Source: an uncultured Clostridia bacterium (GTDB taxonomy: Bacteria; Bacillota; Clostridia; Oscillospirales; Acutalibacteraceae). From it: 17,731 nucleotides of DNA. The notes below the pieces were generated by a model that worked only from the letters and a program-made list of their open reading frames with translations, made no database searches and was not told the origin of the DNA. Of this stretch, positions 1 to 6,119 are shown piece after piece. Where the stretch lies: contig CALFPM010000191.1 of NCBI GenBank assembly GCA_937919155.1, positions 1 to 17,731 on the forward strand, read 5' to 3'. Each line of letters opens with the position of its first letter. Position 1 is the first letter of the stretch. Both the position numbers and the translations under genes were made by a program.

Positions 1-2
1 CC

Positions 3-257
3 GTTTCAGATGCTGCAGAGTTTGTAGAAAAACTAATTCGCAAGACTGGAATATTTGCCGATGTATATGTCGATAAACTGCCCGAGAATATCAGTAAACA
101 AGAGAACTTGCAAGAGTTATTGAATGGTATAGTAGAGTTTTGCGATAACCGTAAAGAGAGTGGCGAGAGTACAACAATAACCGATTTCCTTTCAGAAGTA
201 TCACTTGCAACCGATCAAGATAAGGGAGATGAAGCCGATATTGAAAAGGTAACACTT
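3..257 (+). pseudogene. UvrD/PcrA helicase fragment (5' and 3' truncated)
   Basis: The frame is open to the left edge and the visible part resembles the 2B/2A portion of UvrD/PcrA superfamily 1 DNA helicases. The string ISKQENLQELLNGIVEF, followed by FLSEVSLATDQD and then EKVTL, matches the family region that normally runs on into MTIHAAKGLEF (helicase motif V). Here it stops at EKVTL, and motif V and VI never appear. The SLATDQD form is, from my knowledge of the family, more typical of Bacteroidota UvrD than of Clostridia. There is no start codon or ribosome site for this part. It is read in frame into an unrelated surface-protein segment at about 240-260, so it cannot be a working helicase. 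The family assignment is fairly firm; the Bacteroidota origin is inference. Confidence 0.7.
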
Positions 258-845
258 CCTGATACTGTGACGAGCATCGGCGAGTCCGCCTTTTACGCCA
301 ACAACCTTTCCACCGTCCGTTTTGGCGGTAGTGAAATGCAGTGGAACGCCGTTTCGATCGGCGCTAACAACGATGCGCTTCTTTCCGCTGATATCATTTT
401 CTCTTTCATCCCCTGTGCCGAGCATGTATGGAGCGACGGCGAAATCACCACGCCCCCGACCTGCGAGACCGAAGGCGTAAAGACCTACCCTTGCACCGTC
501 TGCGGCGAAACTAAGACCGAAGCCGTAGAGAAACTTGCCACCCACGCATGGAACGACGGGGAAGTAACCACCGCCCCGACCTGCAAGGGTGAGGGTGTGA
601 AGACCTACACTTGTACCGAGTGTGGACAGACCAAGACCGAATCTATTGACAAGACCACCGACCACGCATACGGCAACTGGACTACCGACGGCGCAGACAC
701 TCACTCCAAGGAGTGCGAATGCGGCGATACCGTTACCGAAGCGCACAAGTGGAACGCAGGCGAAGTAACCAAGCCCGCATCCCATGTTGCAACCGGTATT
801 AAGACTTACACATGTACCGATTGTGGCGAAACCAAGACGGAAACG
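240..845 (+). pseudogene. BspA-like LRR plus Cys-x-x-Cys repeat surface-protein fragment
   Basis: This in-frame segment starts with one leucine-rich repeat of the BspA/LRR_5 type (VTLPDTVTSIGESAFYANN, then a short tail ending DIIFSF). It continues with four copies, two good and two diverged, of a roughly 40-residue unit built as H-x-W-x-DGE-x-TT-x-PTC followed by KTY-x-C-x-x-CGETKTE. Such modules are known from secreted cell-surface proteins of gut Clostridia. No signal peptide, start or sorting signal is present, so this is an interior piece of a longer gene. Base composition is clearly more GC-rich than the flanking helicase fragment. Both borders lie at short shared strings (EKVTL on the left, KTET on the right), which is what a join at local sequence identity would leave. 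Confidence 0.65.
423..662 (+). repeat. Two tandem 120-bp coding repeats
   Basis: Two adjacent 40-residue units encode H-[VA]-W-x-DGE and then TYxCTxCGxTKTE. Copy 1 is 423-542 and copy 2 is 543-662. Both contain the Cys-x-x-Cys pair and an upstream single Cys (PTC). A shortened third unit (663-743) and a fourth (744-845) follow. Such near-identical units are places where short-read assemblies or recombination commonly join unrelated sequences. Confidence 0.7.
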
Positions 846-1235
846 GGCACCCGAACCATCCTCCTGCCGCCCAGCACCGTGGAAATTCTGAAGGCACGAA
901 AGAAGAAATCCTACAGCAATTGGATTTTCCACAACCCGGTGGTGCCGGAGGTTCCCATGGACCCCTCCGCAGCTTATAAGCGGCTGAAAACCCTCCTGCG
1001 GCATGCGGAATTGCCGCCCATCCGGTTCCACGATCTTCGCCATACCTTCGCTACCCATGCCCTGACAAGTGGTGTTGATGCAAAAACACTATCGAGAATC
1101 CTTGGTCACACAAATGCTTCCTTCACTCTTGACACATACACTCATGTAACAACCGATATGCAGAAACGAGCATCTGAGGTTGTTGATAATTTCATAGAAG
1201 ACCTGTTCGGAAAGGATTTTGAAAACCTTGGCTAA
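834..1235 (+). pseudogene. Tyrosine recombinase C-terminal fragment
   Basis: The last ~130 residues of the chimeric frame are the C-terminal half of a phage-type integrase. They include the beta-hairpin region (KTETGTRTILLPPS), the H-x-x-R box HDLRHTFATHA, the LGH box, and the catalytic tyrosine context LDTYTHV. The first catalytic arginine (normally TGMRRGE) and the whole N-terminal arm and core-binding domains are missing, so this cannot be an active recombinase as it stands. Within it, composition changes near 1060-1080 from GC-rich (CTGCCGCCCATCCGG style codons) to AT-richer, suggesting yet another join inside the gene. The frame ends at 1235, overlapping the start of the next, intact recombinase by 8 bases if that gene starts at TTG 1228. 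The AT-richer tail (about 1080-1235) is therefore probably the genuine upstream neighbour of that gene. Confidence 0.75.
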
Positions 1236-2673
1236 GAAAAGAAAAAGCGGAGAAGGAACTCTCCGAAAAAGAGCAGACGGACGTTGGGAAGGCAGAGTTG
1301 TTGTTGGCTATGATGAAAACAACAGAGCAATCACAAAATCCGTTACTGCTAAAGAACGATACAAATGCCTTGAAAAATTAGAGCAACTGAAATTAGAATG
1401 TGGCATTGCAAACCACAAGACAATAAACTCAAATATGCTCTTCGGTGAATGGATTGATTTCTGGTATCAGAACTATTGCAAAATGCAGCTGAAGCCATCA
1501 ACTCAGGCAGGTTATGAACGAAGAATTTATCAGCATATAATTCCGTCCATCGGTAAGATACCTCTTAAAAGCTTAACTCAAAATGACTTACAGCTGTTCT
1601 ATTCAGACCTGAAAAAATCAGGCAGGTTACAATATACAGAGCTTAAAGGCGAAGGTGTTTCGGATATGCTTGTAAGAGCAATTCACGGCAACTGCAGGTC
1701 GGCACTTGAAAAAGCAGTTCAGGAAAACCTGATACTTTTAAATCCTGCAAACGGATGCAAGATACCGCCAAAGGTCAAACGAGAAATGCAGGTGCTCACA
1801 CCTGATGAAATTCAGAGATTTCTCATACAAGCAAGGTATGACGGATTGTTTGAATTGCTCCTTGTTGCTCTGACAACAGGTATGCGAAGAGGTGAAATCC
1901 TCGGCTTACAATGGGATGATATAAACTTCAAAACAGGCGAACTGCATATACAACGACAGGCACAATGCGTTGATGAAAAGTTGGTTATCAGCGATCCGAA
2001 AACAGAAACATCAAAGCGAACAATAATACTACCGAATTCCGTTCTAAAGGTTCTGTCGGAGTTAAAAGAAAAAACAAATTCCAAATGGGTATTCCCGTCC
2101 CCTGTTAATGAAGATATGCCGAGGAATCCGCAGACGGTCTATAAACGAATGCAACAGATACTTGAAAGAGCAGGTTGCAAGAAGGTCAGGTTCCACGATT
2201 TGCGACATACATTCGCCACAACTGCACTTGCAAACGGAATGGATGTTAAAACACTTTCCACCATGATAGGTCATGTTTCGGCACAGACTACTCTTGACAT
2301 ATACTCTCACAGCACCGAGGAAATGAAACGGAATGCTGCTAAGAAAATTGAACGGACTATCGGCAGAAATGAGAGCATTAAGGCAGAAGACGAGGAAACA
2401 CCCGACCAAGCCCACAAAAAGCCTGAAATGGCGAAATTTGAGCCAACCAAAGGCAAATACAGGAAGCCCGGAACAGGTTGCATAACCAAAATCAACGATA
2501 ACCTTTATGAAGGGCGATATTCACCAAGACTGCCAAACGGAAAACGAATTTCAAGAAACATTTACGCCAAAACAAGAGAGGAATGTGAAACTCTCCTCGC
2601 AGAGCTTATAAAGGAAATGAAAGCAGAAATTCAGGCGGAGAAAGAGCGAATGAAACAAGAGCAGAGTATGTAA
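1228..2673 (+). CDS. Tyrosine-type site-specific recombinase/integrase
   Basis: An intact phage/ICE-type integrase of about 481 residues that would catalyse excision and integration of a mobile element. The TTG at 1228 is preferred because it gives the typical MAKKRKSGEGTLRKR start and sits 11 bases after AAAGGA (1211-1216); an in-frame TTG at 1219 is too close to it. Visible order: N-terminal arm/AP2-like DNA-binding motif (about residues 4-57), SAM-like core-binding domain (about 72-175), then the catalytic domain with R220 (GMRRGE), K258 (DPKTETSKRT), H323 and R326 (HDLRHTFAT), H349 (IGH) and nucleophile Y359 (DIYSH), so all catalytic residues are present. An unusual C-terminal extension (about 380-481) holds a second arm-like motif (GTGCITKINDNLYEGR) and a charged helix. 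It is AT-richer than the chromosomal genes to the right and overlaps a recombinase remnant upstream, as in tandem-recombinase elements. Confidence 0.9.
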   Translation: MAKKRKSGEGTLRKRADGRWEGRVVVGYDENNRAITKSVTAKERYKCLEKLEQLKLECGIANHKTINSNMLFGEWIDFWYQNYCKMQLKPSTQAGYERRIYQHIIPSIGKIPLKSLTQNDLQLFYSDLKKSGRLQYTELKGEGVSDMLVRAIHGNCRSALEKAVQENLILLNPANGCKIPPKVKREMQVLTPDEIQRFLIQARYDGLFELLLVALTTGMRRGEILGLQWDDINFKTGELHIQRQAQCVDEKLVISDPKTETSKRTIILPNSVLKVLSELKEKTNSKWVFPSPVNEDMPRNPQTVYKRMQQILERAGCKKVRFHDLRHTFATTALANGMDVKTLSTMIGHVSAQTTLDIYSHSTEEMKRNAAKKIERTIGRNESIKAEDEETPDQAHKKPEMAKFEPTKGKYRKPGTGCITKINDNLYEGRYSPRLPNGKRISRNIYAKTREECETLLAELIKEMKAEIQAEKERMKQEQSM

Positions 2674-2701
2674 AATTTTTTACTGCATAATACAAAGAAA
2701 G

Positions 2702-2725
2702 GGAGCTGACTAAAAAGTCAGCTCC
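2702..2725. terminator. Bidirectional hairpin between integrase and grpB-like gene
   Basis: Perfect 10-bp stem GGAGCTGACT / AGTCAGCTCC with an AAAA loop. On the plus strand no T-run follows. On the minus strand the stem is followed by CTTTCTTTG, a broken U-tract, so it best fits termination of the minus-strand GrpB-family gene while also lying 28 bases after the integrase stop. Confidence 0.6.
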
Positions 2726-2736
2726 TGTAGTTGTTA

Positions 2737-3301
2737 GTTCGACAAATTGGAGTTTATTTCAAACCGCATTCTTTATACAGTTCTTTAATGCACGGTGATT
2801 TATAATCTATGTATCCGTCTATATCATTTGGAAATAGCTCGGCGGCTTTTTCTTTTATCAAGCTATATTTTCTAACCGCTTCGGGATTGCTTCGGAGAAA
2901 ATCTCTGAATGTAATATGACGGTGTAATTCCTCAGAATACTGCGGACATACATACAAATGATGCATCATCAAATGTGGCTTATCAGTATATTTGAAAGCC
3001 TCTCTATCCTTGATGCCGAGGTCGCCCTCGTGGATATAGCCGATTCCTCTCAAACTTTCAACCACCGTAGCAAACGCCGTGTAATCCTTAATGATTACAT
3101 CAATATCAATGCAAGGCTTGGCAGACATTCCTTCTACAGAGGTGCTTCCAACGTGTTCAATGCCGATGATTAAATCGCCAATTGATTCTTTAATCTCACC
3201 CTTTATTTTTTCAAAAGCTGATTGCCATGCCACATCATATGGCAGTACAACAACCTTTCTTGTTCTCATATAATTCACCTACAAATTCTTGTTTGTCGAA
3301 C
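2737..3301. repeat. 10-bp inverted repeat bracketing the GrpB-family gene
   Basis: GTTCGACAAA at 2737-2746 and its exact reverse complement TTTGTCGAAC at 3292-3301 flank the gene on both sides. The arms are short, so chance is possible. Alternatives are recombinase core sites or pairing between the 5' and 3' ends of the mRNA. Confidence 0.4.
2754..3269 (-). CDS. GrpB family protein (UPF0157, nucleotidyltransferase fold)
   Basis: Encodes about 171 residues. The pattern VLPYDVAWQSAFEKIKGEI, then IEHVGSTSVEGMSAKPCIDIDV and later HHLYVCP plus FRDFLRSNPEA is the diagnostic GrpB/UPF0157 signature. In this family GST-x-x-x-G followed by the D-I-D pair is the nucleotidyltransferase-like metal site; the exact substrate is not established. 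I chose ATG 3269 because AGGTGA lies about 6 bases upstream; the GTG at 3278 would overlap that ribosome site. A strong sigma-A promoter precedes it on the minus strand. It sits alone between an integrase and a tRNA gene, so it is probably cargo of, or a passenger beside, an integrated element. GrpB genes are frequent in Firmicutes accessory regions. Family call firm, function unknown. Confidence 0.88.
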   Translation of the reverse strand: MRTRKVVVLPYDVAWQSAFEKIKGEIKESIGDLIIGIEHVGSTSVEGMSAKPCIDIDVIIKDYTAFATVVESLRGIGYIHEGDLGIKDREAFKYTDKPHLMMHHLYVCPQYSEELHRHITFRDFLRSNPEAVRKYSLIKEKAAELFPNDIDGYIDYKSPCIKELYKECGLK

Positions 3302-3303
3302 AC

Positions 3304-3333
3304 ATTATATCACAACACTATCTAAAGTTTCAA
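3304..3333 (-). promoter_or_regulatory. Sigma-A promoter of the GrpB-family gene
   Basis: Minus strand: -35 TTGAAA at 3333-3328, 18-base spacer, -10 TATAAT at 3309-3304. The predicted RNA start near 3297 falls inside the inverted-repeat arm at 3292-3301, about 28 bases before the ATG at 3269. Confidence 0.7.
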
Positions 3334-3409
3334 CTAACTTACATACTGATGTTTTTAATACTCTATAAAACTCTATAGTATTAGGAACGTAAAAGAACTA
3401 TATTACAGC

Positions 3410-3548
3410 ATAACAATCACCTTTTTGATTAGCAAGAAAAAGGGGCGCGAAAAATGAAAATTAGCAGAATTTAAAAATCATTAGCAAGAATTGAAAAATC
3501 TTGCTAATTTTGATTAGCAAGGATTATCACCTTGAAGGTGATTGTTAT
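3410..3548. repeat. Nested direct and inverted repeats in noncoding DNA
   Basis: An exact 14-bp inverted repeat closes the region: ATAACAATCACCTT at 3410-3423 against AAGGTGATTGTTAT at 3535-3548. Inside are the motif GATTAGCAAG twice (3427-3436 and 3512-3521), a near-tandem 20/21-bp pair (3461-3480 and 3481-3501, each TTAGCA-x-GAATT-x-AAAAATC) and a 9-bp hairpin CTTGCTAAT / ATTAGCAAG (3500-3508 and 3513-3521, TTTG loop). No coding potential is evident. It could be a structured RNA, a recombinase-binding attachment region, or a repeat family; none is identified. Confidence 0.6.
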
Positions 3549-3625
3549 TCCAACTAGGGGAGGCGATTCTGCTAACGAAAAATCAGATTTTTATGAGTTT
3601 TTTTGAAAATGTGCAAAAAACAAAA

Positions 3626-3663
3626 AAGCCGCAAACCCTTGATAAATCAAGGAGTTTCGGCTT
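3626..3663 (-). terminator. Intrinsic terminator of tRNA-Arg
   Basis: On the minus strand, just after the tRNA CCA end, a long hairpin (stem parts AAGCCG/CGGCTT and CCTTGAT/ATCAAGG with small bulges) is followed by TTTTTTG and a second run of six T. It is positioned 7 bases past the tRNA 3' end and ends its transcript. Confidence 0.8.
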
Positions 3664-3670
3664 CAAAAAA

Positions 3671-3745
3671 TGGCACCCCCTACCGGGATCGAACCGATAT
3701 CTAGCCCTTAGGAGGGGCTTATTCTATCCATTGAACTAAGGAGGC
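3671..3745 (-). tRNA. tRNA-Arg (anticodon CCU)
   Basis: The reverse complement folds into a full cloverleaf: acceptor GCCTCCT / AGGGGGT (two wobble pairs), D-arm GTTC/GAAT, anticodon stem AGCCC/GGGCT around loop CTCCTAA, giving anticodon CCT, a 5-base variable loop, and T-arm ATCGG-TTCGATC-CCGGT. Discriminator G at 3674 and an encoded CCA at 3671-3673. It reads AGG arginine codons. Its 3' end faces the recombinase gene, a common integration-site geometry. The upstream promoter is weak: TTGACA at 3794-3789 with a long 19-base spacer to TGTAAT at 3769-3764. Confidence 0.95.
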
Positions 3746-3831
3746 TCATACCAATTTTATGGTATTACACGGTATTAAATTAACTCGCTGTCAATCACTT
3801 TTCATCAAAAGGTGAACGACATAACAAACAA

Positions 3832-3869
3832 TTAGGAGGGGCCTGTTATATCCATTTAACTAAGGAGGC
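3832..3869 (-). repeat. Degenerate duplicate of the tRNA-Arg 5' half
   Basis: This 38-bp stretch matches 3708-3745 at 34 of 38 positions. It covers the tRNA 5' acceptor strand, D-arm, anticodon stem 5' strand and the anticodon loop CTCCTAA, and stops there. No T-arm or 3' acceptor follows, so it is not a functional tRNA. A break exactly at the anticodon loop suggests a past integration or excision event at the tRNA. Confidence 0.75.
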
Positions 3870-3980
3870 AGATATTTATTTTGTTCAGCTTACACATTCT
3901 ACCAAAAACACATTGTAAAGTCAAGCCGAAAAAAACGCAATAATACCTTGTATATTCGGCGATTTGCCGATAAATAATAC

Positions 3981-4009
3981 TTGAAATATTTGACATAATA
4001 TTATAAAAT
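3981..4009 (+). promoter_or_regulatory. Sigma-A promoter of the glycolytic operon
   Basis: -35 TTGAAA at 3981-3986, 17-base spacer, -10 TAAAAT at 4004-4009, about 50 bases before pgk. A second -35-like TTGACA lies at 3990-3995 with a poorer -10 (TAATTG, 4013-4018). A small hairpin TCGGC-GATTT-GCCGA (3956-3970) lies just upstream. Confidence 0.6.
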
Positions 4010-4060
4010 AAATAATTGGTAAAGTATGTTCCTACAAAATTTTTGAAAGGATTGAAAAAA

Positions 4061-5272
4061 ATGAGCTTACTTAACAAGAAAACAGTTGACGACATCAATG
4101 CAAAGGGCAAGAAGGTGCTTGTTCGTTGTGACTTTAACGTGCCCCTCAAGGATGGCGTTATCACAGACGAAAACAGAATCAACGCAGCTCTTCCCACCAT
4201 TCAGAAACTTATAAATGACGGTGCAAAGGTTATCCTTTGCTCACACCTCGGCAAGCCCAAGAACGGCCCCGAAGCAAAGTTCTCACTTGCTCCCGTAGCA
4301 GTAAGACTCAGCGAAAAGCTCGGCAAGGAAGTTGTTTTTGCTGCTGACGACACAGTTGTCGGCGAAAATGCAAAGGCAGCAGTTGCAGCTATGAAAGACG
4401 GCGATGTTGTTCTTCTTGAGAACACCCGTTTCCGCGCAGAAGAAACAAAGAACGGCGAAGCTTTCTCAAAGGATCTTGCAAGCCTTTGCGAAATGTATGT
4501 TAACGATGCATTCGGTGCTGCTCACAGAGCACACTGCTCAACAGTCGGCGTAACAGCTTATGTTGAAGAAGCAGCTGTCGGTTACCTTATGGGCAAAGAG
4601 CTCAAGTACCTCGGCAACGCTGTTGAAGATCCCGCAAGACCCTTCGTTACAATCCTCGGCGGCGCAAAGGTTGCAGATAAGCTCAATGTTATCGAAAACC
4701 TTCTCAACAAGGCTGACACTCTTATCATCGGCGGCGGTATGGCTTACACATTCCTTGCTGCACAGGGTTGCGGCGTTGGCAACTCACTTCTTGACGAAAG
4801 CAAGATTGACTACTGCAAGGATATGCTTGCAAAGGCAGAAGCAAAGGGCGTTAAGATTCTTCTTCCCATTGACGTTGTAACAGCAGACGGTTTCCCCAAC
4901 CCCATCGATGCTCCCATCGCAACAGAAGTTTATGCAGCTGACGCTATTCCCGCTGACAAGGAAGGCCTTGACATCGGTCCTAAGACAGCAGAGCTTTATG
5001 CAGATGCAGTCAAGAGTGCAAAGACAGTTGTATGGAACGGCCCCATGGGCGTTTTCGAGAACCCCACTCTTGCAGCAGGCACAATCGCAGTTGCAAAGTC
5101 ACTTGCTGAAACAGATGCAGTCACAATCATCGGCGGCGGCGACTCAGCAGCAGCAGTTAACACTCTCGGCTTCGGCGACAAGATGACTCACATCTCAACA
5201 GGCGGCGGCGCATCACTCGAATTCCTTGAGGGTAAGGCTCTCCCCGGTATTGAGGCAGTTAACGATAAATAA
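4061..5272 (+). CDS. pgk: Phosphoglycerate kinase
   Basis: Cytoplasmic glycolytic enzyme transferring the acyl phosphate of 1,3-bisphosphoglycerate to ADP, giving ATP and 3-phosphoglycerate. The 403 residues match the usual bacterial length of about 390-400. Motifs in order: RCDFNVPL (22-29, substrate site), SHLGKPK (61-67), ENTRF (120-124), GGAKV-x-DK, GGGMAYTF, GPMGVFE, and the C-terminal nucleotide-site glycine cluster GGGDSAAA followed by STGGGASLEFLEGK. The ATG at 4061 is chosen because GAAAGG lies 10 bases upstream and MSLLNKKTV is a typical PGK start; an in-frame extension to 4016 lacks a ribosome site. It is first of the pgk-tpiA-gpmI operon, 22 bases ahead of tpiA. The gap and eno genes usual in such clusters are not in this window. 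Confidence 0.98.
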   Translation: MSLLNKKTVDDINAKGKKVLVRCDFNVPLKDGVITDENRINAALPTIQKLINDGAKVILCSHLGKPKNGPEAKFSLAPVAVRLSEKLGKEVVFAADDTVVGENAKAAVAAMKDGDVVLLENTRFRAEETKNGEAFSKDLASLCEMYVNDAFGAAHRAHCSTVGVTAYVEEAAVGYLMGKELKYLGNAVEDPARPFVTILGGAKVADKLNVIENLLNKADTLIIGGGMAYTFLAAQGCGVGNSLLDESKIDYCKDMLAKAEAKGVKILLPIDVVTADGFPNPIDAPIATEVYAADAIPADKEGLDIGPKTAELYADAVKSAKTVVWNGPMGVFENPTLAAGTIAVAKSLAETDAVTIIGGGDSAAAVNTLGFGDKMTHISTGGGASLEFLEGKALPGIEAVNDK

Positions 5273-5294
5273 TTTTTGAAGGAAGTAAAATATT

Positions 5295-6062
5295 ATGGAT
5301 AAATCACTTCGCAGACCTGTTATTGCAGGCAACTGGAAAATGAACAACAATCCCGAGCAGACAAAGGCTCTTATTGAGGCTATGAAGCCCCTCGTTGCAG
5401 ATGCTGACTGTGATGTTGTTATCTGCGCTCCCTATATTGACCTTTATGCAGCAATGGAAGCAGCTGCAGGCTCAAACATCAAAATCGGTGCTGAAAACTG
5501 CCACTGGGCAGAAAAAGGTGCTTTCACAGGTGAAGTTTCTGCAGAAATGCTTAAGGCTGCAGGCGTTCCCTATGTTATCATCGGTCACTCAGAGCGCCGT
5601 CAGTATTTCGGCGAAACAGACGAAACCGTCCGTGACCGTGTAAGAGCTGCTCTTAACGCAGGTCTCAAGGTTATCCTTTGCGTTGGCGAAGTTCTCAAGG
5701 AGAGAGAGCTCGGCATCACAGCTGAAGTTGTAAGACTTCAGACGAAGGTTGCTCTTTCAGGCGTTTCAGAGGCTGAACTTGCAAACATCATCATCGCTTA
5801 CGAACCCGTTTGGGCTATCGGCACAGGCCTCACCGCTACTCCCGAGCAGGCAAACGAAGTCTGCGCAGTTATCCGTGCTCTTATTGCAGAGCTTTACACA
5901 AAGGATGCTGCTGACAAGTTCGTTATCCAGTACGGCGGCTCAATGAACGATGCAAACGCAGCAGAGCTTCTTGCTCAGTATGATGTTGATGGCGGTCTTA
6001 TCGGCGGCGCATCACTTGTTGCAGATAAGTTCGCAGCTATCGTTGCAGCGGCTTCAAAATAA
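5295..6062 (+). CDS. tpiA: Triosephosphate isomerase
   Basis: Interconverts dihydroxyacetone phosphate and glyceraldehyde 3-phosphate in the cytoplasm. The 255 residues fit the family's TIM-barrel length. Catalytic residues are all visible: K15 in GNWKMN, H98 in IIGHSERR, and E170 in AYEPVWAIGTG. The phosphate-binding loop and C-terminal YGGS and GGLIGGASL are intact. AAGGAAG lies about 10 bases before the ATG. It follows pgk by 22 bases and is followed, across a short hairpin, by gpmI, so all three are probably cotranscribed from the promoter before pgk. Codon use is the same as pgk and typical of a highly expressed gene (strong GTT, CTT/CTC, GCA bias). Confidence 0.98.
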   Translation: MDKSLRRPVIAGNWKMNNNPEQTKALIEAMKPLVADADCDVVICAPYIDLYAAMEAAAGSNIKIGAENCHWAEKGAFTGEVSAEMLKAAGVPYVIIGHSERRQYFGETDETVRDRVRAALNAGLKVILCVGEVLKERELGITAEVVRLQTKVALSGVSEAELANIIIAYEPVWAIGTGLTATPEQANEVCAVIRALIAELYTKDAADKFVIQYGGSMNDANAAELLAQYDVDGGLIGGASLVADKFAAIVAAASK

Positions 6063-6074
6063 GAAATTTTTCTA

Positions 6075-6096
6075 TGGGGGTCGGCTTCGACCCCTA
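6075..6096 (+). terminator. Intercistronic hairpin between tpiA and gpmI
   Basis: GGGGTCG (6077-6083) pairs with CGACCCC (6088-6094) around a GCTT loop, extendable by two weaker pairs, then TATATTTTT. It has the form of a weak terminator or an RNA-processing/stability hairpin; the short, interrupted T-run and operon context favour attenuation or processing over full termination. Confidence 0.55.
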
Positions 6097-6119
6097 TATT
6101 TTTGAAAGGAATGTTTACT

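Noticed and set aside
201..1058. Long 285-codon minus-strand frame opposite the chimeric region
   Set aside because: Composition (Gly/Val/Cys-rich, no domain) is that of an antisense shadow of the Cys-x-x-Cys repeats; no ribosome site.
3..1235. A novel multidomain helicase-LRR-integrase effector
   Set aside because: Helicase and recombinase parts both lack essential motifs, and joins coincide with composition shifts and shared short strings.
3410..3548. CRISPR array
   Set aside because: Repeats are short, irregular and without uniform spacers, and no cas genes are present.
3542..3739. Short plus-strand frame across the tRNA terminator
   Set aside because: It runs through the tRNA gene and its terminator on the opposite strand and has no recognisable content.
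3856..4200. 114-codon minus-strand frame over the pgk promoter
   Set aside because: Overlaps the pgk leader and first codons, lacks a ribosome site and has no family resemblance.
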